Shown: positions 36,441 through 47,082 of the stretch, one piece after another | How positions within the stretch are numbered: the first letter of the stretch is position 1 | Layout of the letters: each line of letters begins with the position of its first letter | NCBI GenBank assembly: GCA_037013495.1 | Contig: CM072809.1 | Span: 1,612,001-1,676,000, forward strand | Reading direction: 5' to 3' | DNA length: 64,000 nucleotides | DNA from: Hippophae tibetana | Lineage: Eukaryota; Streptophyta; Magnoliopsida; Rosales; Elaeagnaceae | Position numbers and translations under genes: made by a program | The notes under the pieces: model-generated | Databases searched by the model: none | The model's input: the letters and a program-made list of their open reading frames with translations, nothing else | Told to the model about the DNA's origin: nothing

Positions 36441-38190
36441 ATTTTGGAGTCAAGAATAGGTACAAATATAGAATAATTCAAAAGGATATACAATATTGGT
36501 GGAGATTCAAGAGGAGATTGGTACTACATTTCAAGAGATTTGTATTTATTCTTTTTCTCTTTTATTTATCAATTTTTATGAAAAAATATAAGCTTTATGA
36601 AGAAAATTACGTCTAGTTAATTTATTAATCTATATGTTTTATGAAACCAATTTTCATCATGTGATGATTTAATATTTTACCTTAATTATAATTATAATTA
36701 TAATTATATTACTTAATCTAATTTTTATGTTATTAGTTATGTGACCAACAATTTATCTATATAGACAATTAGATTTAAGAGATTATTTAATTATTTATAT
36801 TTATTAAATAACATGCATAGTTTCTAGTGAGAGATATACGATTTTTATGTATGTGATCTATGATTGATGAGTTTACTGAATAATATGCAATTTAATTGAT
36901 ATGTGAGTGTGATTAGATTAATTACTATAGGGTGTGTAGTGTATTTGAGAGAGAAAGACATGTAAGATTAGATCAATTGATAATGTAATTGGTTGATAAT
37001 TATATTAGGGAGATTTTAGTGATTTATATGTTTAGAAAATTGAGAGATTAAGTATTCTTAGATATTTTCTCATATATTTTTTTAGTTATTAAATCTGATT
37101 TTATTAATTATTATTATTTATTTTTAGTTTTTTTTAATTTTACATTCTTAAAATATAAAAAAAATTGAGTTTGTTTTTTTTTATTTTAAAAATTAGTTTA
37201 TAATAATATAATCTTAGTAGGAACAATATTTTCTTATTATTATATACTTGTTACGATACATATACTTAAATATTCATTTCACACAATTCGTGTCCAATTA
37301 ATTGATTATATCATTGAGTAAGATTCGTATTGAAAATCTTAAAATTGGTTTGGATATGATCAGATTTATATTGGTTAAAACACATGCAGTTTTGATCCGC
37401 TCATCACCCAATGTAAAACCATAAATAAAATATTTAATCATAAATTTTGATAATAAATACAATTTCAACATGTGGATGTGTTAGTGGGTAATATGAAAAG
37501 TTCATAAAAACAATGTATCAAATTATAAAAGATTTAATAGGTAAAAACACCTATGATTTTTATAAGAAAAAATCTAAATGCAATACCTTATTATTATATA
37601 ATAATTGATGTGTAAGATAATTATAAGTTAAAAAAGTACGTCTTATTGTTTTAATAAATAGTTATTTGATACATCAATTGTCGTGTAATAATAATTTGAT
37701 TTATAAAAAAATATTTTTTTATGAACTCTATTATAATATTATATTTAATTAATGTAAGACATTAACTTTTATATCTATCAAAGTGTGAGTATTTATTTTG
37801 AGAATTTAATTTATATATCTCATTTATATTATAATAACAAATGATGTAATAGTTTTTCATTAGATATAGTTATGTGAGTTCGAGTGTACTCACTAATAAA
37901 ATAGTTGAAAGCAAGAAAATACAAAAAAAAGTAGACGATGAAGAATATCTATATGTATATTTCATGACTATTACACTAGTACGTGGAGTCCTTTGTATAC
38001 ACTTATTGTAAGACTTAGTTTGTTGCTAATGTTAATTCCATTGTAACTTAATCACATGGTTTTATTTTAGAGTTTATATCCTACATCACAAGCACACATT
38101 GATAGCATATACTCAATATATTTCTAACCACCTTTAACAACTTTTAATACTATCATTTAAGTTAATATTCTATCTAGAACTATAAGCTTA
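36441..38190. other. Intergenic, no gene recognised
   Basis: AT-rich. It includes a (TTATAA)n-like stretch at 36680-36705 and a diverged scrap at 37725-37800 of the repeat seen at 5.1-6.4 kb. Confidence 0.55.
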
Positions 38191-38192
38191 AC

Positions 38193-38772
38193 TTTCAGGT
38201 TTTGAAATTGTGGAACATGCAATGATTTGGTCGTTATATTTTCAATTTAAGCTTCACTTGGATAGCATTGGATTTGTGGCCAGATATCTAATGTTGATGT
38301 TGTCACAAAACAATATTGGTGCTTGGGACAAACATATTGATTGTTCTTTGAGAAGCTTTATAAGTCAAGCAACTTCAATTGTAACACATGCTAGTGACTT
38401 GAATTTGGCCTCAGTTGATGATCGAGATACTACATGTTGCTTTTCATAAGTCAAAGAAACCAAGGAGTGACCCATAAACAAATAGAAACCAGTAAGACTT
38501 CTTTTGTCATTTGGGCAACAATATCACTACAAGCACTCGTGAAGAGAATGCTACAATTTTATAAGAAGATGCTATGGCTTGAAGTAGGAGCCATATATCT
38601 TAATATTCTCTTAATAGAAGACCGATATACACTAAAGAAATTAGCACAACGTATTGATGAAGTAGTAGGTGTTAAGCTTGGTAATATTACAATATTACAC
38701 TGCACCTACCACTCACTTGTATTGAGTTCATGGAAGGACTACTCACTGGTCCTTCAATCCAAGCGTCTATAA
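38193..38772 (+). pseudogene. Unidentified coding-like remnant
   Basis: Two overlapping plus-strand frames (38210-38449 and 38434-38772) have amino-acid composition unlike the surrounding A/T-rich noise. The first reads EHAMIWSLYFQFKLHL and DSIGFVARYLMLMLSQ. The second reads FVIWATISLQALVKRMLQFY, KLAQRIDEVVGVKLGN and ends near HCTYHSLVLSSW. The junction at about 38440 could be a frameshift or an intron. I do not recognise the protein. It may be a decayed gene exon or an unrecognised transposon product. Confidence 0.35.
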
Positions 38773-41455
38773 TTAATTAGATACTGTTCGTTTTGAATCA
38801 CAAGGTCATGATATGATGGTCGTTAGTTTGCAGGATGCATTCAGATAAATGCTACGGAGGCGTTTGATATCTTATATGCAAAGAATTGATCTAGATTCTT
38901 AGAATAATGTACCTTTTATCTGCTATGAAATAAATGTTATTAAGTTATATTGTTAAGATTGTTGATATTGATGAAGAAAAGAGTAATATTTTTATAAACT
39001 ATAAATTATAATATAATTATAATATGAATGATAATTATTAATTTAATTATTAAGATTTATATTTTAAAATCTATAATTAATTAACGGTAGTATTTATCAG
39101 TTGAGTAAAATATATTTTTTAATAAATGAAAAGTAAAAGGATATTTAACTCTCAATTTTTCTCCTATTTTTAATAGATGTGGAATTATGGCCGCAATCCA
39201 GTGCACCAGATAATTTCAAGATTGTCGACCTTTTTTTGTGGTCGTGGCTATGTTCAAAGAACGTCTTTGAATCGTGTGAGTGATTATGGTGGTGGTTTTG
39301 TCTTGAGTGGGGTCAGAGTTAAATACTACACGTGGCGACAAAAGGTTGTTGGTGTATACGACTTTATGGTAAGGAACAATCGCCGGAGCCTGATGAATAT
39401 GCAGCATCTAGCAAGTCTCATACATATTTTCCATTTACCAGTATCAGTATGAGAGGCCGTTCCCCGTGGTACTCAGCTTTACGTTTATAAGATTTTTAAT
39501 TTTAAATTACTTTACGGTATACTAAATATGGAAAAATGTTACTCATTTCAACTTATTTTTTGAAAGGCTGACTCATATATTCAAAAATATAACTTACTCA
39601 CGAACTGTTTTTTTTTTTATTTTTTTTTTATTTTTATAATAACAGAAACACAATTTTCTCACTACGAGCTAGTATTGATAGTATTTTTATTTTTATTTTT
39701 TATAAGTAGCTAGTGGTGATAGTAGAGTCTATCATTGTCAAAGATTTTACTTATCTGAACTTATGAAGCTATCAAATTAACGATTTTAGAAAGAATCATC
39801 GACAAATAAAAATAATTAATATCTTTAAATTTTTAAAAATAAAATAACATTATAGTAATATTTAACTATATATAATTAAATAATATTAAATATTAAATAA
39901 ATTTAAATTATAATAATTAAATTTAAATTATATTTAATATAAAATGATTTGATAGATTTTTTTAAATATATTATTTTTATGATTATAATTTTTAAAATAT
40001 ATATTTTATTTTTTTCAGTTATTATTCTTCCATGACCTCACCTCCTATACTAATTGATGTCTTATATATTAATTAAAAAAAGAAGAAATTAAGGTCTTGA
40101 TTCTACGAATTTGGATACTTTTTGCATTTTCTTAAAAATGATGTTAAATATGTTTATTTGTTTGTTTGATTTTCTTTGTCGGTTGATTGTATTTTTCTTA
40201 CTTGATGTTGATACGATATCTAATGCTTATTTTAAATCTGATTGTCTAACTTTGATATAACTGAAATTAGCGATTTTTTTCTAACTAATGTAAGAGAAAT
40301 AATTCGATTTTAAAATCCAGATATAATATTTAATCATTTTAAAGTTAATTATTTATGATATAAAAATATTAATTACCTATGATAATGATATTTAAAAGAT
40401 ATTTTTAGAGTAAATATTTCTATTATTTATTAACTTTTTTGTATTTAAGTTCTAATAGTGAATAAAGTAATAAAAAGAAATATGTTTTTGGAGGTGAAAT
40501 TGGAACATTTTAGTCTCTCAAACTCTATAAAGTTGAAAGGTTATATAAGAATTTAAAGAATCATAAATTTATCATTTTTTTTAATTTTTATTATTTTAAT
40601 AAGGAATATAAAATAAATTCGTATCATTTAATATCAAAGTTAAAAATCCTAATAATATCTAAGATATTTTAAAAGAAATAATTAATTTTTTTCGACAATA
40701 ATATTTGTCGATAATGTCGTGATATTCTTAACATTTTATTTAAAATATATGAATATTATATTTCGATATCGAAATGTGTAAAAAAATAACAACATTGATA
40801 ATATTGTAGATATTTCAATCCTTAAAAATAACTTCTAAACTACATTTGATCGTGTTTCATTTAATATTTTAACTATAAGATTCTTTTGTTTTTACTCTTG
40901 TTTTAAATTATAATTTTAAATCATACCAAATAGCAACGAAAACAACGAAAATGGAGTTTAGTTATGCTAAAAGGAAACTTTGTCCAGAGGTTCTCTCACA
41001 AAATTTAACTCAACCTTGGTAATTTTGGTATAATATAAATTGTTATTATTATAAAAATATTTTATTAACAATAATTTTATTTAGCAATGATAACGTGTAA
41101 TTAATATTAAAAATAAATAAATAATTTATAAATTTTAATAGCAATTTTTTTGGTAGTAATATCATTATCCTCAGCATCCAGAACACACGAATTGTTAATT
41201 TCTTATTCCTTCAATATTTCTGAATTTAGTTGTCAGATTTGGCTTTGATTTTACATACAAAAAAATACATAATTTTACACCAAAATTACTTAAATTATTA
41301 CATTACGTTGAAAAATAAATTGTTTCTTCATTTTTCAAAATAAATTTTACAAAGTCCAAGTGTGTACAAAGGTGAGTATTCTTGACATCTCTCTTCCATT
41401 CTTATAGTGCGCTCTATCTTATAAACAGTGACAAAAGCTGATATTAAATACTTAC
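38773..41455. other. Intergenic, mostly AT-rich
   Basis: A GC-balanced stretch at 39177-39470 has a 91-codon frame (GGGFVLSGVRVKYYTWRQKV) without recognised homology. The rest is A/T-rich with no supported gene. Confidence 0.5.
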
Positions 41456-41459
41456 AGAA

Positions 41460-42000
41460 GGTTACCCTAGCACTATGCTTCATCTTTGACCGTTGGATCA
41501 ACATCGGCTCCGGCATTTGGACCCATTGAGAAAATAGTAGTAGAGCTTCCAGTTCGATCGTCGTTGTCTTTTGCCTTTGTTTTTCAATTTTGTGTTTGGC
41601 CTCACATTAATACCCGGCCCACGTTAGTTGGACTTTTGGAATTATTTACCTGGCCCACGTTAGATCGATGATTTTTCTTTAAGTCGCTCAACGACCTCGT
41701 TTTAGTCAAGCAACTTTACATTTTTGTCCTTTTTTTGTTTTTTGTTTTGTTTTTGGTACCAGATTATTCTTTGCCGATCATTTCTTCCTCTCTTTTCTTT
41801 TCTCGGTCCCTAATCTTCATTGCTGGCATCGATTATTCCATCAACACCAACAAGGTTCCTCAATCTAGCCTTATAAATCACAGATGTTTCTACAGGCAAA
41901 AAAAAACTTTCATTTCCTCTAAGGCTTTCGTAATAGCTACGGTAAGAAACGAGTAGAAGAGAGAGTTAAACTCCACTTTTCAAAACAATGGTAATCTCTC
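41460..42000 (+). promoter_or_regulatory. Promoter and 5'-leader-like region upstream of the CDC27 pseudogene
   Basis: Two GGCCCACGTTAG motifs at about 41617-41627 and 41652-41662 carry GGCCCA (site II) elements typical of plant housekeeping, ribosomal and cell-cycle genes. A pyrimidine-rich leader follows (41780-41850), then AAAACAATGGTAATCTC at about 41982-41998, which looks like an ATG or leader exon placed directly at a GT splice donor. It may be the leader exon of the CDC27 pseudogene, with an intron to about 42800, or a remnant of another gene. No coding exon lies between. Confidence 0.4.
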
Positions 42001-42654
42001 TATTTTGATCTCTGATTTAGTCGCTTAATTTCTTACTCATGGTAATGTATTATCTAATTTTGATTTTGGGATTTTATTTGAAAGTATTGGTTCTGAAAGT
42101 ACATCTTTTGTTTTGTTCCTCTGGAAAATGGGTTGTCTTTATTAATATTAGTCTTAATTGAATTAAATGCAATCACCCGCCAGAGCTCTGTGTTCAATTG
42201 TAGTGTGTGATCTTGGCATAAAAATAGTATAATTACAAAATAATTAATAAGTATAATTATTTTATATTAATCTTTCGAGCTCTAATTACTCTAAGACATA
42301 TTAGGAGTGATTAGAAATTAGGAAATATGCATTAATATTTTCTAACTAATATATTACATTTATTTATTTTTTATATTTAACGTGTTATATTAATTTATAT
42401 CTTCATGTATTTAACGTTTTATATTAATTTATATTTATTTATTTACGTCGTAATTTTGATGAGATCTCTGAAAATGATTATATTTATTTATTTAAGTTAT
42501 GAAATAAGATTATTTTAGTTTATTTATTGAATAATTTTATTTAAAATTATAAATTTTTATAGAAATTATTTTTAGTTAAAAAAATTAAACAATTTATTAA
42601 AATATATGTTATTTAGACAAAAAGCTCGGATTTGGACCACACTTGCTATCCGGT

Positions 42655-42700
42655 CTATATCACGTGCCTGGATTTCTAGTAGAAGATCACACGTGCCGGT
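42655..42700. promoter_or_regulatory. Paired CACGTGCC motifs before the CDC27 pseudogene
   Basis: CACGTGCC occurs at 42661-42668 and again at 42690-42697, 29 bp apart and about 120-150 bp before the ancestral start codon. They are consistent with G-box promoter elements. Function is inferred only from sequence. Confidence 0.35.
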
Positions 42701-45700
42701 CTGATTTGAAGTTTGAACCTAAAGAACCCCCCAAAATAACACAAAGTGACAAAACCACCCTTTTCTCATCGGTTCTCACTTGCTTCCGATGTGAATAGAA
42801 TTCGAAGCAGCCATGCAAGCTATACTTATGGGCTGTGTGCAACAGTCTTCGAGATTTCATGTACCGAAACGCCATTTTCATGTGCGAGCGTCTATGTGCC
42901 GAATTTCCCTCCGAGGTAATTCTTCTTGGATGTAACTTGTAACTTACCTTCTACAATCTCTTACGCGATTGAATGAACCGGACACCGTTTCTGTACAGCT
43001 TGTTTGTTTAGTTGCCGTGAAATGGATCAGAAAAAGAACTTTGAATGCTTACAACTTAGTCACATTAGCTTTCTTTCCGGATATTATTGATTTTTTTCTC
43101 ACTTTTCTCAGCGACTAAACAGAATAGTGGCTTTAACTACCGTTGTTAATACTTCGTTCTATATTAACGTTCATAGGGCTTCTTCTCTTCGTTCTATACT
43201 TTTGATATTGAACTTGATGGCTTCGCAATTTTTTTTAATAACTCGTTCGACATTAATATCTAATGCGCCTTTTTTCCTTATTTGGTATATGATTTTGATG
43301 TAAGAAAATTGTTCTTTCAATTCGTTTGACTAAGTCTTACCATGCTTCATAAGATCTTCAGCTGTTACTTGCGCAGACAAATTTGCAATTGTTAGCCAGC
43401 TGTTACTTGCGCAATAATCAAGCTTATGCTGCATACCATATTTTCAAAGGTTATACAACTTATTTTGTCAGCAAACAGGGATTAGTGATCCTGACCTTAT
43501 AAACAGAATCCTTTCCATTCATTTTATCTATCAGTCGAGGATTTTTGTATAAGTGGCTGTGATGGATTTGGTCTGAGTATCTCTATCTATTAACCTTTTT
43601 TTAGTCTTTACATTATGATATTAAGGAACACAAATGGCTCAATCGTGCTACTTGTTTGCCTTATCATGCTTTCAAATGGATTTTCTTAATGAAGCTGAAG
43701 CAGCATTATCTCCTGGTAACGAGCCTAGTTCAGAGGTATTGGATAAGTACTTCTTTGTACACATTATTACCTTTTAATTGAATATTCTGCCTTCATTTTA
43801 TTTGAATATTTACCATAATACAAAACTTGTGTCAGTTCATCTTTTCTCGTAAATAGAATTTGAAGTGAATAGCATGATCTTCTAACCACTTAGATGGTCT
43901 GTCAGATCTGAAGCTTAACAGACAAAATTTTGCTATTTGTGTGTTTTGCTTGTTAGTTTGTTATACATTCTTCAAAAAGAAAATATCATGTTTATTGTTA
44001 TTTGCTTTCTATCACAGGTTCCTAATGGTGCAGCTGGTTAGTACCTTCTTGGGCTACTCTACAGGTTGCTCATCTACATCTTATACGTTTGAATGTTTCA
44101 GAACCAATAAATGAGGTACACTTTTTGGCTCAAGCTATTCTTTCGTTTTATGATTGATATTCTCAAGAAACTCGTTAAATTAAATGCTATCATTAAGATC
44201 TGAGGACAATAATTTTTTTCCCCATCCTAGCACCAAAACGTAAGGATACAACTTGAGTGGTTGTAATTTACAAATGTTTTTCTTAAAATCTTCTCTGCAG
44301 CTCTAGAGTTTTATCTTTTGGCAGAAATATTCAGCAGTTTTAATAAAATTCTAAAGGCATATCACAAGTTCCAGAGTAAATTTCTAGTTTGATGGTTTTC
44401 GTAAGCATCTATCAGCATTTCTATGTTGAGCTGCTTCTGTTAACACTATATAGCAACCACAACTTTTTCAAGTTCTGCATTGATGTTACCTGTAAGAAAC
44501 ACAAAAAGCAATTATTAATCTACAGCTACTCAAATTTCATCACTATGTACATTCCATATTTAGAGTCTTATCTTTTCACTCCAAATTCTTATGATTAACA
44601 ACTAAATGAGTGATGATGGTGGCCATTGGTTTTCATGTAGGTTTTTTTCTTGATATTGCAATTATCTTCATATAAGGACATCAATGATAAACCTTCTTGT
44701 TGAAAAGTTGTGCTTCTTACTACATATGGCTTCTGATTTTGTTATTAGGTACACTGATAGAAGAAAATGTGCCATCGATCACTTTAGGCAGGCATTATTG
44801 CTAGATCCCTTAATGTGGGCTGCATATGAGGAGCTTTGTGTATTAGGTTTGTGCAAATATAACCGTATTGTTCAAAGTTTTATTGTGTTTAGCAACATAA
44901 TTGGCATAACTAACTAGTTTCATCATGCATCATTTGACCACAGTTACTTGCACAATTATCATGTATGCCAAATTTCATTATTTGGACTTTTAAAAGAAGT
45001 TACGATACTTGGAACTTTTCAGACTTAAATTCTTCACTCATTTTTTTTTCTTCCCTTTTTAACTGGTTATTTTGGATCTAAATCATTTGATTTTCTCCTT
45101 AAAGTTAGCAGTAAGTTTTTAAGTTAATTTATTTTATTTGATTAAGGTCCTTTTTGAATTGTTATTTTGACATTCTAGGACATGTTTAAAAGTGTTCTTC
45201 GCGCTTGCGAATGGAATATTTTGGTGCCTATTGGTACTTGTTTGTATCATTAAGAAACATACTTACGTTGGTGCTTATCCTTTTTCCTGTGCCAGGTGCT
45301 GCTGATGAAGCATCTGTAGTATTTGGTGAAGCTGCTGCTCTTTGTGTACAAAAGCAGTACCAAATATATGGGTTAACATCCCAGAAACTGCACGTACCAA
45401 GTGAGGATCACAATTTATTCTCAGGATGGAACTATGGTAAGATGCCTGTTCCAGGAAAATGAAAAATATGGATGACAATAACTTGAAAGACATTCCTGGA
45501 AATCATAATAGTTCTACTGTGTTGGGAAGAGCTCCAAGTCACCCTTTAAGTGGAAGCTTGTTCAACATGTCATTTTATAGTACTCCTTTGCCAATGGGTT
45601 CACATGTATGATCAACTCACTTCATCACAGGATATTGTCACCGTCTAGTATTCTGTAAATTCATGCTTGTATGTTGATTACATAAGAAATTTAGTTGTCA

Positions 45701-46199
45701 CATTCAATTGGGAAAACCTCGAAAGTATAGTAGTATATTGATTGTTTTGGCTATGAAAATTTTGGAGAAAAGTCAGCTGATATTTGTTTTCATTGGAAAC
45801 TAACTGTGGTTTGTACTTTGTCATTGATTTGATATGCTGTGCCAGTTGGTTGGTTTGCTCATTTCAGCTGCTGTATATTTCAATTAGGTTTTGTTGGATT
45901 TATTTACACATTACTTTCTGCCTCGTATATTTGTAAGTAGACTGCAGATGTTAATTTATTTCTTATTTTTCCTGCCAGTTATCTAGTGTTGCTCCACCAC
46001 CTGTGCAGAGAAATGCCCAGCAAAATGGCCCAAGCTTGAATACGCTTGTTACTGATAGTTCTCCTAAATCAACTGTAAATTCTACCATTCAGGCTCCTCG
46101 AAGAAAAGTTGTAGTTGAAGGAAAACTGCAGAAGGTGAAAACTTTGTATATTCTTATGTCAATGTTTTTGCAGTTACCCTGGTCATACATTATTGTTTT

Positions 46200-46462
46200 T
46201 GTAGGAAATCAACCTAGGAATATGGTCAGTTTCCTGATTTCCAGGGTGAAACCAACCCCTGATTTTAGGAGGACAATTTCCTGATTTTCAAGGTGGAATC
46301 AACCCCTGTTTTTAGGATGTTAGTTTCTTGATTTTCAGGATGATTTACAGTTGTATACTAATAACTTCCAGCAATGTATTAGGCATAACAAATGTATATA
46401 TAAAGGGATTTGATATTAAGAAATAAGATGAAGTAATTTTCTGTAAAATAAAGACATCTTCA
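46200..46462 (+). repeat. 5' LTR of the intronic copia element
   Basis: It contains three diverged subrepeats of about 45 bp built on TTTC(C/T)TGATTTTCAGGGTGGAACCAACCCCTG...TTTTAGGA, then a TATATATAAAGGG promoter-like motif near 46392-46405. It ends at the primer-binding site. Confidence 0.93.
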
Positions 46463-46478
46463 TGGTATCAGAGCTTTA
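46463..46478 (+). other. Primer-binding site of the intronic copia element
   Basis: TGGTATCAGAGCTTTA follows the 5' LTR directly. The first twelve bases match the initiator Met-tRNA primer site also used by the minus-strand copia element in this window. Confidence 0.93.
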
Positions 46479-46491
46479 GGCTCATAAACTG

Positions 46492-47082
46492 TTGCTCTTA
46501 GCCTCCTGTTCAACTAGTTCTGTAAGGTCACCTAGTATGATGTCAAATACTCAGGCAAGGAATGAACATTTTCAGTTTCCAACTCAAGTTTCAACTTCTG
46601 GACATAAGAGCTATGAAAAAACTGAAAGTTTAAATGTTCTTAGTACACTGGAAGATGACATGGATGAGGAGGTTCCAGAGACAAGTAACAGAACTGAATT
46701 CAATATAGGAAATTCAGGCAACTTTGGGCTTGGATTCGTTCTTGATCCTGCTCCTAAACATAATCCTTTTGGTGGTCTATTTAACAGTGCAACTATTAAT
46801 GTTTCTGCTTTTCCTTTTAATAGTACCAGTCCACAAGGAGAGCTATTTCGGCCTGCATCTTTTCAGTTCCAGTCTCTCCAACCATTAGTACAAACTCAAC
46901 CTCCAAACTCAAGTGCATTTTCTGGTAATCCTATCCCATTCACTAAGGAACAGTTAGAACTTCTCCAACAACTTATACAAATGGCAAATATCAACACCAC
47001 ATTTAGTAGCAGTAGGAATAACTCCACACATATTTCTGGTAATTCAGCAATGCATGCTGGAAAATTTCCCACCTCGTCTTAG
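46492..47082 (+). CDS. Chimeric frame: nucleoporin-like (NUP214-like) segment fused to copia gag tail
   Basis: An open frame of 196 codons. Residues about 6-145 are rich in F, N, S, P and FG/FxF pairs and do not resemble copia gag. Landmarks are LEDDMDEEVPETSN, NFGLGFVLDPAPKHNPFGGL, QGELFRPASFQFQSL and NSSAFSGNP. These recall the C-terminal FG region of plant NUP214 (LNO1), an FG nucleoporin on the cytoplasmic face of the nuclear pore. From FTKEQLELLQQLIQMANI onward the frame resumes the usual copia gag tail, ending KFPTSS at a TAG where the protease block (IVDSGASNHM) expects Trp. The gag core (LPW...ALGG type) and zinc knuckle are missing, so the host-like segment replaces them. The NUP214 identification is from memory of the family and untested; host-gene capture by retrotransposition is the inference. 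Confidence 0.55.
   Translation: MLLASCSTSSVRSPSMMSNTQARNEHFQFPTQVSTSGHKSYEKTESLNVLSTLEDDMDEEVPETSNRTEFNIGNSGNFGLGFVLDPAPKHNPFGGLFNSATINVSAFPFNSTSPQGELFRPASFQFQSLQPLVQTQPPNSSAFSGNPIPFTKEQLELLQQLIQMANINTTFSSSRNNSTHISGNSAMHAGKFPTSS

Noticed and set aside
39177..39452. 91-codon frame (GGGFVLSGVRVKYY...)
   Set aside because: Balanced composition but no recognised family and an overlapping open antisense frame; too weak to call a gene.
46135..46199. Retention of the exon after KLQK within the copia 5' flank
   Set aside because: The 65 bases between the splice donor and the LTR are intron-like and do not encode the expected CDC27 linker.
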